In this document: positions 45,432 to 56,301 of the stretch, in pieces
Position numbering within the stretch: the first letter of the stretch is position 1
How the letters are laid out: each line of letters begins with the position of its first letter
NCBI GenBank assembly: GCA_017163975.1
Contig: JAFFSR010000347.1
Coordinates: forward strand, 6,314,001 to 6,378,000
Direction of reading: 5' to 3'
DNA: 64,000 nt
DNA from: Anastatus disparis
Taxonomy: Eukaryota > Arthropoda > Insecta > Hymenoptera > Eupelmidae
Notes under the pieces: generated by a model
Database searches by the model: none
What the model was told of the DNA's origin: nothing
Seen by the model: only the letters and a program-made list of their open reading frames with translations
Translations under genes and position numbers: made by a program

Positions 45432-45483
45432 ATAATCGTCAAAGCGACGTTTCGGGTACTTAACATGTACCCTTTATCAAGCT
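45432..45483 (-). ncRNA. Degenerate hammerhead-ribozyme-like motif
   Basis: On the minus strand: TTGATAAA, then stem II GGGTAC-ATGTTAA-GTACCC (six perfect pairs), then CGAAAC, then a stem-loop CGTC-GCTTT-GACG. The order matches a hammerhead core (CUGAUGA, stem II, GAAA, stem III). The first core box differs at two positions and the base after stem III is A, where U is needed, so cleavage is doubtful. Penelope-like elements are known to carry hammerhead motifs in their terminal repeats, which supports the reading. Confidence 0.5.
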
Positions 45484-45602
45484 ATAAAAACACAAGAACA
45501 CAACAATTTAAAAATATAATACCAGTAGAAACAATTCTATAAAAACAGTAGTCACAAAAAAGTTTACCAAAATGCTTTTCCAGGCAAGTCAATAAGATAC
45601 GT

Positions 45603-46450
45603 CCCATACAGCATGAAAGGACTTTGAAAGGATTCTGAAAGGATTCATAAAAGGACTACAATCTTTCAGAAATATTTCACTGAAAGGATTCTGAAATAAT
45701 TCTATGTCCGAGGTATTATTCTTTTAAAAATAATACATAAAAATATTTCATAAAGAATTCGCAAGTCATTTCAAAATCCTTTCAATGGAAGACTTCTGTA
45801 AGGATCCATGAATTCTTTTGGTAATAATTCGTAAATCTTTTCATACATCTTCCATTGAAAGGATTCTGTAAGAATAATATGAAATATTTTTAAAATATTT
45901 CATTGTATTATTTCTAAAAGGAATATACCTCGGACATAGAATTATTACAGAATCCTTTCAATGAAAGAATTCTGTAAGGATCCATGAATTCTTTTGGTAA
46001 TAATTCGTAAATCTTTTCATACATCTTCCATTGAAAGGATTCTGTAAGAATAATATGAAATATTTTTAAAATATTTCATTGTATTATTTCTAAAAGGAAT
46101 AAATCTCGGACATAGAATTATTACAGAATCCTTTCAATAAAAGAATTCTGTAAGGATCCATGAATTCTTTTGGTAATAATTCTTAAATCTTTTCATACAT
46201 CTTTCATTGAAAGTATTCTGTAAGAATGATATAAAATATTTTAAAAATATTTCATTGTATTATTTCTGAAAGAAATATACCTCGGACATAGAATTATTAC
46301 AGAATCCTTTCAATGAAAGAATTCTGTAAGGATCCATGAATTCTTTTAGTAATAATGCATTAATCTTTTCATCTATCTTTAGTTGAGAGACGTGTAAAGT
46401 TCTAGAAATTTTATTCTTTCCTGTATTATTTAAGAATCAATTTAGAATCA

Positions 46451-46525
<75 letters not shown>

Positions 46526-48988
46526 ACGGATATATGATGATATAATTATTCATAGGATTACGAATAGTTTTACAGCGGTTAAAATCGAAGTTATCATAAC
46601 ACAGACATCGCAAGCATAACAATTTATAGTTTCCATTTAAGATTCTTATTTTCCTTATATATGAAACGGGAAGCACTCTTACCGCTTGCGAGAGTAAGAG
46701 ATACCGCCATCAAGCGGATAAATTATAAACTAATCCCGAAAATATTTCTAAATGATTCTGTTATCTTTCACGTTTTCTTTCATAAAGTCCTTTCAAAGTC
46801 CTTTCAGTAAGGATTCATGTAATAACTTTTATTCTTATCATAAGTTATTTCATGAAATATTTCAAAAAGATTTCAAAATTATTTCATGTAAGATTTCTTG
46901 AGACTTTACCAAAATATTGCATGAATTATTTCATGAAAGCTTTTTGAATGAATCTTGAAATGATTCGGTGAAAGAATACCTTAGATCATTCCGAAAATCT
47001 TTCTAAATTATTTTCTGATTTTAATCGTTGGAAGATTTCTGAGTTATTTCTTGTTTCCTTTCAAGAAGTTCTCTCAAAGTCCTTTCAGTAAGGATTCATG
47101 TAATAACTTTTATCGTCATGATAAGTTCTTTCATGAATTATTTCAAAAAGGTTTTAAAATTATTTCATGTAAGATTACTTGAGATTTTACCAAAACCTTG
47201 CTTGGAATTATTACATAAAAGCTTTTTGTAAGTATCTTGAGATGATTCGTTGAAAGAATACCTTAGATTATTTCAAAAATCTTTCTAAATTATTTCATGA
47301 CTACAATTTTTGGAAGATTTTTGAGTTATTTCTTGTTTCCTTTCAAGAAGTTCTCTCAAAGTCCTTTCAGTAAGGATTCATGTAATAACTTTTATCGTCA
47401 TGATAAGTTCTTTCATGAATTATTTCAAAAAGGTTTTAAAATTATTTCATGTAAGATTACTTGAAATATTACTAAAACCTTGCTTGGAATTATTATATAA
47501 AAACTTTTTGTAAGTATCTTGAAATAATTCGTTGAAAGAATACCTTAGATTATTTCGAAAATCTTTCTAAATTATTTCATGACTAGAATCTTTGGAAGAT
47601 TTTTGAGTTATTTCTTGTTTCCTTTCAAGAAGTTCTCTCAAAGTCCTTTCAGTAAGGATTTATGTAATAACTTTTATCGTCATGATAAGTTCTTTCATGA
47701 ATTATTTCAAAAAGGTTTTAAAATTATTTCATGTAAGATTACTTGAAATATTACCAAAACCTTGCTTGGAATTATTACATAAAAGCTTTTTGTAAGTATC
47801 TTGAAATGATTCGTTGAAAGAATACCTTAGATTATTTAAAAAATCTTTCTAAATTATTTCATGACTACAATTTTTGGAAGATTTTTGAGTTATTTCTTGT
47901 TTCCTTTCAAGAAGTTCTCTCAAAGTCCTTTCAGTAAGGATTCATGTAATAACTATTATCGTCATGATAAGTTCTTTCATGAATTATTTCAAAAAGGTTT
48001 TAAAATTATTTCATGTAAGATTACTTGAAATATTACTAAAACCTTGCTTGGAATTATTACATAAAAACTTTTTGTAAGTATCTTGAAATAATTCGTTGAA
48101 AGAATACCTTAGATTATTTCGAAAATCTTTCTAAATTATTTCATGACTAGAATCTTTGGAAGATTTTTGAGTTATTTCTTGTTTCCTTTCAAGAAGTTCT
48201 CTCAAAGTCCTTTCAGTAAGGATTCATGTAATAACTTTTATCGTCATGATAAGTTCTTTCATGAATTATTTCAAAAGGTTTTAAAATTATTTCATGTAAG
48301 ATTACTTGAAATATTACCAAAACCTTGCTTGGAATTATTACATAAAAGCTTTTTGTAAGTATCTTGAAATGATTCGTTGAAAGAATACCTTAGATTATTT
48401 AAAAAATCTTTCTAAATTATTTCATGACTACAATCTTTGGAAGATTTCTGAGTTATTTCTTGTTTCCTTTCAAGAAGTTCTCTCAAAGTCCTTTCAGTAA
48501 GGATTCATGTAATAACTTTTATCGTCATGATAAGTTCTTTCATGAATTATTTCAAAAAGGTTTTAAAATTATTTCATGTAAGATTACTTGAAATATTACC
48601 AAAACCTTGCTTGGAATTATTACATAAAAGCTTTTTGTAAGTATCTTGAAATGATTCGTTGAAAGAATACCTTAAATTATTTTGAAAATCTTTCTAAATT
48701 ATTCCATGACTAGAATCTTTGGAAGATTTCTGAGTTATTTCTTGTTTCCTTTCAAGAAGTCATTTCAAAGTCCTTTTAGAAAGGATTCGTGTAATATTTC
48801 ATATTTTAACTTTCATTTCCTTCTTGGTATTATTTTTGTAAAGACTTTGTAATCTTTCTGTGTATTATTTCATAAATTCTTTTCAAAAGAATATGGTTAT
48901 CTTTTTAAGTCCTTTTTAAATTTTTTCAACGTATTATTACTTGTAATATTTCATGAAATTATTTCGAAATTCTTTCATGCTGTGTGGG
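45603..48988. mobile_element. Satellite-bearing TIR element (copy E), 3386 bp, inverted relative to copy C
   Basis: CCCATACAGCATGAAAGG opens and CTTTCATGCTGTGTGGG closes, flanked by GT (45601-45602 and 48989-48990). Order: GGATTCTGTAA array (45603-46400), CA/TA microsatellite, unique core (46520-46745), about seven 282-bp satellite units (46760-48780), unique lead. This mirrors 3772-18833 with far fewer satellite units and no LINE. It lies in the 3' UTR of the Penelope-like element. Confidence 0.9.
46452..46525. repeat. (CA)n(TA)n microsatellite
   Basis: An uninterrupted CA run of about 55 bases followed by a TA run. The matching place in the other copy (about 17960-17985) has only a short TG/TA run, so this locus has expanded since the copies separated. 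Confidence 0.9.
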
Positions 48989-49381
48989 GTTTATCAAAAT
49001 ATATAAAACGTAACGCCGTCCCAAGGTACAAAGAGTTAAAATTAATAAAATAGAATTAAAACGATAACAATAAAAAAAAATCAAAATAACAAATAGCTTA
49101 CATCATTACGAAGTCAAATAAAATACTGTCAACAATTAAAATTTCCTTAAACTTATATACGATATTCCAAAACACATACAATCATACAATTCAATATATC
49201 GAATTACAGTCGCAAATAGTAGAAAAGAGGCGGTAATACAGCGCACATATATGAAAACATACAGAATCAAAAATTCAAAGTAAGAAAGACCACCTAAACA
49301 TATATAAAACAAAAAGACGTTATTAAAGTCGTTAAAATTCAAAAATAAATAATAACAATACAAACAACAATTCAAAGTTTC

Positions 49382-51918
49382 TTAAAGTGTACTTGCTTTT
49401 ATTACATTTACCCCCGTCAAAAACGTTTAGCTAAAAAAATTAGCTAAAAATATAGCTAAAAATGCAGCTAAAAATACAGCTATATTTAGCTGGAATATAG
49501 CTATATTTATCTGGATTTTTTAGGTAAAAATCCAGTTATTTTTTAGGTAAAAATCCAGTTAATATTGAGTCTCTTGTAACAGCGGAAAATATAACTGTAT
49601 TTTCAGCTGTATTTTTAGTTGTATTTTCAACTGTATTTTTAGCTAATTTTTTGAGCTAATCGTTTTTGATGAGGCGAACAATAGCTGATAATATAGCTAA
49701 ATTTTCAGCTATATTTTTAGCTGTATTTTTAGCTTCAATTATTTTATAATTTCACGGAATAATAACTCGTTAGTTATTTTCCTGTAAAAGAAAGTTCAAA
49801 AATGAGGTAAACCTCGTAGTGTCGGCTCTCCGAAGATCGAAGAGCTTCTACATTTTGGCACAAAGTATCTTGCTCTTTTATACCTATGGCCTCAAAATTT
49901 CTTAATGGAATCGTAAAATTTAGAGATCCGCCACCTAGCGACGTGAAATGAACTTACCTGTCTTTAATTATTGATTAATGCTACGTCGCAAGGTGGCGTT
50001 TCTCTAAATTTTACGATTCCATCGACAAATTTTAAAGACACAGGTATAAAAGAGCAAGATACTTTGTGCCAAAACGTAGAAGCTCTTCGATCTTCGGAGA
50101 GCTGACACTAAGAGGTTCACCTCATTTTTGGAACTTTCTTTTACAGGAAAATAACTAACGAGTTATTATTCCTTGAAATTATAAAATAATTTAAGCTAAA
50201 AATACAGCTAAAAATATAACTGAAAATTTAGCTATATTATCAGCTATTGTTCGCCTCATCAAAAACGATTAGCTCAAAAAATTAGCTAAAAATACAGTTA
50301 AAAATACAGCTAAAAATACAGCTGAAAATACAGTTATATTTTCCACTGTTACAAGAGACTCAAAATATTAACTGGATTTTTACCTAAAAAATAACTGGAT
50401 TTTTACCTAAAAAATTCAGATTAATATAGCTATATTCCAGCTAAATATAGCTGTATTTTTAGCTGTATTTTTAGCTATATTTTTAGCTAATTTTTTTAGC
50501 TAAACGTTTTTGACGGGGACTGTATCTTTATAAATTTTTTTAAGAAATTGAGTATCTAATACTCTATTCATAGTATTTTCATTGTAGTGTATGTTAAGCA
50601 TTTCTATAAATTCACGTTTTTTTCTTATTGTTCTCTCGACCAACAATGATTGCTTTATCAAAATTAATGTTATGATTCGTGTCAATAAGATGGCAAACTA
50701 GCGCTGATTTTTTATTTTTGTCTCTAACGTCTGTTTTATGCTGTTTTAGGCGGTCAATAAGCATTCTAGACGTTTGCCCCACGTAAACGTAGTCACAATC
50801 ATTACATGGAATTTTATATACAACATTTTTATTTTCTTCTTTTTTGACTTTATCTTTACCCAGATTAATAAATTTTAATTTATGAGAATTTTTAAAAGTA
50901 GCTTTATAGTTGTAATCATTGAGAACCTTACTAAAAGCAGAATGAAGACCATTGGCAAATGGAAAGACGGATATTTTTTTGTTATTACGAACATTATCAT
51001 CAAGTAAGTTCAAGTTGATATTATTATTGCACCTATTATACAACATATGTGTCCTTTTTTTAATATATTTTATTATAAAAGATCTAGGGTATTCATTATT
51101 AATGAGGGTATCAAAAACATACTTCAAATTATGCTTCTGAAACTTTTCGTCAGACAAAAGAATGCTTCTATCAACTAAACTATATACCGTCACGATTTTT
51201 TGTGGAAGAGGATGGTGCGAGAAATAATTAATATAAATATTAGAAAAGGTGGGCTTCCTAAACCAGTTAAATTCTAAACTATTTATATTATTATTTTTCA
51301 TGATGCTAATATCTAGGAAATTGATTTGGTTATTATTCTCTTTTTCTAAAGTGAATTTTAAAAAATCGTCTTGGTTGTTGAACTCATTGACAATATCATT
51401 AATCTTGTATTGGTCTACGATCAAAAAACAATCATCGACATATCTGAAATAGCAAGAAATGGAATTTTAAAATTTTTCCAAACAATTATTTTCAATGATT
51501 TCGAGACTAAATTCTGCAAGCCAAGGACTTGTGCAAAAGCCCATAGGTGCACCAAGAGTCTGCTTATAAAACTTTTCGTTAAATTTAAAATATGTGGAAT
51601 TATAAAGAAATTTAATAATATCTATAAATTCACTTTTTGATATTTTCAAAATGTGTTTTATATACTTCCACTTGTTATTAATCGCGGCAGTTATGATGTC
51701 CAGACTAACATTGGTAAACAAAGACACTACATCGAGAGATATCATATTCTGTTTGTCGTCAATATAAAATTCGTTAATTTTATTTTTAAATTCCAGGCTG
51801 TTAACAACTGAAAATTTAGATCTCGGTACATATTTACGAAACAAAAGCGCAATAGATTTGTCTAAACTGTAAGTAGGACTATTTATGGCTGAAACAATTA
51901 TTCTAACCGGTAAATCAT
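49382..51918 (-). pseudogene. Penelope-like RT with GIY-YIG endonuclease, broken
   Basis: Minus-strand reading starts mid-RT with INSPTYSLDKS and KFSVVNSLEFKNKI, then motif A SLDVVSLFTNV, motif B QTLGAPMGF, a TAA stop at 51467-51469, then in the same frame motif C RYVDDCFLIV. It continues through the thumb and linker (FLDISI, SLEFNWFRKPTFSN, HPLPQKI) to a GIY-YIG domain: VVYKIPCNDCDYVYVGQTSR, RLKQHKTDV, HLIDTNHNI. A one-base shift near 50640 moves the last 40 codons (KREFIEMLNIHYNEN ... FLKKIYKD) to another frame. The nested element at 49412-50518 then separates the final codons from the stop at 49382-49384. The protein would nick DNA and reverse transcribe the element RNA. It is inactive. 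Confidence 0.87.
49412..50518. mobile_element. 1107-bp hairpin element, AGCTAAAAATACAGCT words
   Basis: CCCCGTCAAAAACGTTTAGC and its exact inverse are flanked by AC (49410-49411 and 50519-50520). Outer parts are arrays of AGCTAAAAATACAGCTA and TCCAGTTATTTT words. The inner 49795-50165 is a long unique palindrome (GATCGAAGAGCTTCTAC and inverse) centred near 49965. One strand can form a stem of about 540 bp. It interrupts the Penelope ORF near its end. Confidence 0.88.
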
Positions 51919-51942
51919 TTTATGTACTTTAATAATTAACGA

Positions 51943-51978
51943 ATTAACGAATTTTATATTGACGACAAACAGAATATG
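51943..51978 (+). repeat. Inverted 35-bp copy of Penelope RT sequence
   Basis: AACGAATTTTATATTGACGA and the following CAAACAGAATATG on the plus strand match the minus-strand RT coding sequence at about 51738-51775 (residues INEFYIDDKQNM). It lies just outside the truncated 5' end of the element. Such inverted stubs are known at Penelope 5' ends and can arise during insertion. Confidence 0.65.
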
Positions 51979-51984
51979 GGGCTT

Positions 51985-52335
51985 CTCACTAAAATACTCT
52001 TGCAAAGAGTGGTAAGAGTTTTGTAAGAGTATTGTGAGTACGCAAGAGTTTTATAAGAGTATTGGAGTTTAAAAATTGATCAGAGTATGCGAAGAGTAAG
52101 AGGAGTATTCGAAAAAATCAAAGAGTATGCAAAGAGTAAGATGAGTATTTGAAAAAATCAGAGAGTATGCAAAGAGTAAGTTGAGTATTTGAAAAATCAG
52201 AGAGTATGCGAAGAGTAAGATGAATATTCAAAATAATTAAAGAGCATGCAAAGAATACAATGAGTATTCAAAAAAATTATTGAATATTTAAAAGATTAAG
52301 GAGTACGGAAATTTTAGATAGAGTATTCATTTAAA
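51985..52335. repeat. AGAGTATGCAAAGAGTAAG tandem array
   Basis: A unit of about 55 bases (AAAAATCAGAGAGTATGC, AAAGAGTAAGATGAGTATT) repeats five to six times, preceded by a more irregular AGAGTTTTGTAAGAGTATT zone. No inverted ends or duplication were confirmed, although CACTAAAATACTC at the left could be one terminus. Confidence 0.7.
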
Positions 52336-52368
52336 AAATCGATGTTTCAAGTTCTTTTTTTTAACATA

Positions 52369-52760
52369 CTAGTTACATTCATGCGCGCGAAGCGCGCAAC
52401 AAATTTATACTCCAGGGTCAACTATGGATATAATAACATCTATAAACATGATAAGTAATTTTAATAAACGAAATTATTTTAGTAGCAATTTTATTGTTTT
52501 TAAAAAAATGATGAGTGGTCATCTATCAAAAATTAATTTTAAATAAAAACTAAAATTATGAACCTTAAAATCAAACAGTACGAAGTGCCTTTAATATGTC
52601 ATCAAAAAATAAAAAAATTAAATTAAAAGAAATTTTTAATATAATTTTTTACATACATAATTTTCAATATTTATATTAGTTTTTTGACATGTAGGATATA
52701 AGATCAAACTCTAGATACCGTAGCATACAACTGACCATGATCAAAAACTTCTCTTCATCA
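52369..52760 (-). mobile_element. Helitron 3' end with helicase remnant
   Basis: On the minus strand the DNA ends in a GCGCGC-TTC-GCGCGC hairpin (52383-52397), ten bases, then CTAG followed by T, the standard Helitron 3' terminus and A/T target. Upstream on the same strand, 52710-52750, REVFDHGQLYATVSRV resembles helicase motif VI (HGQLYVALSRV) and is followed by a stop. The rest of the element is missing or unrecognisable. Confidence 0.72.
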
Positions 52761-53270
52761 ATCAATAATTATATTATTCTTTTAAGCAGCTAACAACAGC
52801 TAAAATTTTTTTTAAGCAACTGAATAAACTAATAGCAGTATCTGTTTCAATTTTTCTTTATTTACAACATATAAGTAATATGAAACATAATAGAGACAAA
52901 TCTGCGTTGGTTACACACTGTAAAAATTCTAGCCATAGCTTTGATACAAACATAGGAACCTCAAACATATTAGACATTGAATGCAACTATCAAAAAAGAT
53001 TGCTATCAGAAATGATACATATTAAAAAATATGAAAATTGCAATTATACACGACACTGAAAAATTAAACAACTTATATAATAAATACATAGTTGAATTAT
53101 TAAAAAGAAATTAATTTTTTTGATAAAACGGTTTCAAGAATAAATTATTTACAATAAAACGCAATAATTGTTAAATTAGATTAAATATAATTAAATCAAA
53201 TTCATTCATGTGAGTCAAAATCTTGAATCAAATACCAAGTACATAAAAGAAAACACTTGCTAGTCACTTT
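52761..53270. other. AT-rich gap containing a dispersed repeat
   Basis: AACTGAATAAACTAATAGCAG (52813-52833) and CTGTTTCAATTTTTCTTTATT following it match the flanks of the element at 25403-26498 and represent its empty site. No gene is visible. Confidence 0.6.
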
Positions 53271-53643
53271 CCCTGGTAAAAAAAATCAGGTGACAAGTCA
53301 CCTGATTTATCAGGTGATTTATCATGCCAAAATATCATGTATCGATTTTGTTGGTTTTTACACGTTTTAAACCATGCTTAGTCAATTTAGAACAATTTTT
53401 GAAAAATTTTGAAATTATTGAACTTAGAAATTTTTTTGTGAAATTAGTCAAAATTTTTTCTAAGACTAAATCGTCTAAAAAATTTTCTAAGTTCAAAATT
53501 TTCCAGAATTTACAAAAATTGTTCTAAATTGACTAAGCATGGTTTAAAATGTGTAAAGACCAACAAAATCGTTACATGATGTTTTGGCATGATAAATCAC
53601 CTGATAAATCAGGTGATTTATCACCTGATTTTTTTTAATAGGG
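53271..53643. mobile_element. 373-bp hairpin element, CAGGTGATTTATC words
   Basis: CCCTGGTAAAAAAAATCAGG opens and CCTGATTTTTTTTAATAGGG closes. Arms carry AGGTGATTTATCATGCC and inverse, then GTTGGTCTTTACACATTTTAAACC-like inner arms that also pair (GTTTTACACGTTTTAAACC with its inverse). It can form a nearly complete hairpin centred near 53460. The flanking dinucleotides TT and CA differ, so the duplication is not confirmed. A plus-strand ORF at 53324-53527 is hairpin sequence. Confidence 0.72.
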
Positions 53644-54118
53644 CACTGCCCACGTCTACACTGTACGGCGTCCTGCGCGCGACTGATTTTACCATATTTT
53701 ATCATGTGAAAACTGATTTCGAAGTTTGAGCAAAATCCGTGATCCGGAGATGTGACACTCTCCTAGTGAGTCGATTCTGTGATTTCGTATAAGAATATTC
53801 TTTTTCGAATTCAGTACTGATTTAACACTGATTAGGAACTGAAAAGACACGTATTTTGAAAACAATTCGTACGAATTTTGTTGAAATGGTGTACTGATTA
53901 CGTACTGATTTCGTACTGAATTGATTCTCTTATCCTATCTCTCTTGCACGAGAGAGACAGTATGTAAGTAGTTATTTTCTTTCTCTTTCACATCATTGTT
54001 GAAATAGCCACCACTTTTTCATATAACATGCTGGGGCCTGATTCTTTAACGTTTTCACGCGTGAGATAGACCTAAAGAAGCTCTCTGATTGGCTAATACG
54101 ACTTTTGTCACTCGTGAG

Positions 54119-54160
54119 ACACTTACAGAAAAACCCCTCAGGGGGTTATTCTGTAAGTGT
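54119..54160. repeat. Perfect stem-loop of 19 pairs
   Basis: ACACTTACAGAA and TTCTGTAAGTGT flank AACCCCTCAGGGGGTT. It occupies the left arm only of the surrounding foldback element, so it is an addition to that arm. Confidence 0.75.
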
Positions 54161-54226
54161 CGTATCAGTATATATTCAGAAGTCGTATTGGCCTCAAAAA
54201 TCCCTTTTTTGAGCCCTTAGAGCATA

Positions 54227-54727
54227 CCCTATTAAAAAAAACACACGTGTAAAATACACGTATTTTTTACACGTGTTTTTTACATGTAAAATTTGCGTGT
54301 TTTTTCACGCATATTTTTCACGTGTTTTTTTTACGTGTATTTTTCAGGTGTATTTTTCACATATTTTTTCATAGCTTTTCAAAGATCTTCTACCATCTGG
54401 CCTCTTATATCTGCGTCTTCCAAATTTGTGTAAGGGATGACAAAACTTAGAAAAACGCCACCTAGTGACTTAAAGTCAAACCGACGTAATCGATCATTAA
54501 TAGCGATTTTAATTCACTAGGTGGCGTTTTTCTAAGTTTTGTCATCCCTTACACAAATTTGGAAGACGCAGATATAAGAGGCCAGATGGTAGAAGATCTT
54601 TGAAAAGCTATGAAAAAATATGTGAAAAATACACCTTAAAAATACACGTGAAAAAAACTCGTGAAAAATATGCGTGAAAAAACACGCAAATTTTACATGT
54701 AAAAAACACGTGTTTTTTTAAATAGGG
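54227..54727. mobile_element. 501-bp hairpin element, ACACGTG words
   Basis: CCCTATTAAAAAAAACAC and GTTTTTTTAAATAGGG are inverted, flanked by TA (54225-54226 and 54728-54729). Outer words are ACACGTGTAAAA and TTTTTCACGTGT. The inner arms (AGATCTTCTACCATCTGGCC and inverse; CTAAGTTTTGTCATCCC and inverse) pair around a centre near 54478. There is no coding sequence. Confidence 0.86.
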
Positions 54728-55085
54728 TATACTACTGGAGGAAGCACGTTTATGGAAAGAGTGTAGACGAACGAACAAGAGAAAGAGAGACAGTTTGGGT
54801 ACCACCTTTCTTTCTCGTGCAGGGGGGTTGCTCCGAAGCGATGAAATTAGTGTATCGATATATGCTATCTTTGTTCAGCACATTAATTTCATATCTTCTG
54901 TCTTTGTGATATAGAGTTGGGCAATTTTCTAGAGCAACCCTCCAGGCACATGATTTTTGTTGACGCCACTTCTTTCTAAGAGAAAACGGTTACCCAAACT
55001 ATTGCCCTCTCTCTCAATATTGTCTACACTTTTTGTTCAGGCATGCTTCCTCCTCTAAGTATTGGCCAATCAGAGAGCTTCTTTA

Positions 55086-55514
55086 GGGTGAAATCAGATG
55101 GAGTGGAAAATATGCGACGGAACGTCACAGAACATTCATTCCGTCGCATTGTTTTCCGTCAAATTTTTTCCCTATATTCACATGGAGCGGAATTCAGCTT
55201 AAAAACTGTTAAAATAGCCTACAAATTTGTCCGCGAATTTTAAATTAACAACAAAAATGTTAAAAAAGTTGGAAATAATCACTCAATGTTATTCTAATGA
55301 GATTCTTTTCTTGTGAAAATAAAATATATTTTATTATTATAACCAAATATTTATAACCAAAAATTCGCGGACACATTTGTACGCTATTTTAACAGTTTTT
55401 AGCTAAATTCCGCTCAATGTGAATATAGGGAAAAAATTTGACGGAAAACAATGCGACGGAATGAATGTTCTGTGACGTTCCGTCGCATATTTTCCGCTTC
55501 ATCTGATTTCACCC
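55086..55514. mobile_element. Harbinger-like MITE, 429 bp, TTA target
   Basis: GGGTGAAATCAGATGGAG and CTTCATCTGATTTCACCC bound the element, flanked by TTA and ATA. The uninterrupted arm of the host foldback element reads CTTTAGGTCTA at this place, which shows the target was TTA. The arms of about 190 bases (AACGTCACAGAACATTCATT and inverse) make a long hairpin. A related copy lies at 60358-60994. TTA targeting suggests PIF/Harbinger. Confidence 0.78.
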
Positions 55515-55948
55515 ATAGGTCTATCTCACGCGTAAAAACGTTAAAAAATCAGGCCCCAGCCTCCATGTACATATGCTCGAAGAAATTTTGTAGATTTTCC
55601 AGACCTTAGTAGAAGACCGTGAATGTTAGATTAGGTTCACAATGCAAGAAAGTGTGCTTAATCCGTTGGGACTGTATTTAAATGCAAATTGAGTTGAAAT
55701 CGTATATATTATAACCGGTAACCAATAAATGATTATACATTTACTTATTAATCATATAATCATATAGTCATATTAGTCATAAAAACCGTTATCACAAATT
55801 CATATATTAATGATAATTTTTTAAAGTTTAAAAATTTGGTTATTCAAAATTTTCATCTATTTTCATTTAAAATTTTGATTTTCTCTCATCCTTGAAAACT
55901 TTTAATTTTTCGTTTTTGCACATTTAAATTCTCAAGAAATTTTTAATA

Positions 55949-56209
55949 ATGGGAGATTCTTTGGATAGTGCTGTCGAATCTACTGTTGAAGCTCAGAATT
56001 CAGTTACAGTTGAATTTAATTTATTCGCAAATTATTTACGAAAAGCTGTTTGTGTATTACATCCGGATGAAGATGTAGTACCACATGCTCTTAATGTAGC
56101 GTTAGAAGATAAAAACAATCAAGAATGTATTAAAAAGTTTTTGAATGATGCACAAGTTTGGGCTCTTCATATTCAGAAAATTTCTAGTAAAGGTGAACAT
56201 TTATTCTGA
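55949..56209 (+). CDS. Exon-like ORF resembling the N-terminus of cytoplasmic dynein heavy chain
   Basis: An ATG at 55949 in the context TTAATAATGGG opens 86 codons. From about residue 24 the reading FNLFANYLRKAVCVLHPDED ... ALNVALEDKNNQECIKKF ... DAQVWALHIQK follows, from memory of the family, the tail-domain start of cytoplasmic dynein heavy chain (LRKxVxVLLPxxD, ALxxALEDxxNQxCIRKFxxDPQV). The codons AGTAAAG run into a good splice donor, GTGAAC, at 56193, so codons after that would be intronic. No second exon was found before 58147. Changes at usually conserved places (DAQVWALHI for DPQVPxLxI) suggest a diverged or dead duplicate, or a true first exon with a long intron. Codon use is less AT-skewed than around it. 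Confidence 0.5.
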   Translation: MGDSLDSAVESTVEAQNSVTVEFNLFANYLRKAVCVLHPDEDVVPHALNVALEDKNNQECIKKFLNDAQVWALHIQKISSKGEHLF

Positions 56210-56301
56210 ATATAAATTCTATATTTAAATTATAACAATTTTGATACTTAATAAAGAACAGTAATAATCCTAATTAAACAAAATATATTTTTTAATTTTA
56301 T

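Larger units (their letters stand above)
45432..51925 (-). mobile_element. Penelope-like element, EN-plus type, with two nested elements
   Basis: On the minus strand it carries RT and GIY-YIG domains (51918-49382), a 3' untranslated segment (49381-48989), then, after the nested element at 45603-48988, a terminal segment (45600-45432) with a hammerhead-like motif. The 5' part of the RT is missing. The nested element at 49412-50518 lies 27 bases before the natural stop. Removing both nested elements gives about 2.0 kb of Penelope sequence. Confidence 0.8.
54033..55556. mobile_element. Foldback element with GGGGCCTGATT ends and two nested elements
   Basis: GGGGCCTGATTCTTTAACG ... CACGCGTGAGATAGACC ... 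AAAGAAGCTCTCTGATTGGC (54033-54093) is inverted at 55060-55556 once the MITE at 55086-55514 is removed. Further in, GGAGGAAGCACG, GTGTAGAC and GGGTACC at 54735-54805 pair with sequence at 54975-55060. A strong hairpin (54119-54160) and the element at 54227-54727 lie in the left arm. Target duplication not resolved. Confidence 0.7.

Noticed and set aside
53271..53643. Two-base target duplication for this element
   Set aside because: The flanking pairs TT and CA do not match, so I kept the element call on its inverted ends only and claim no duplication.
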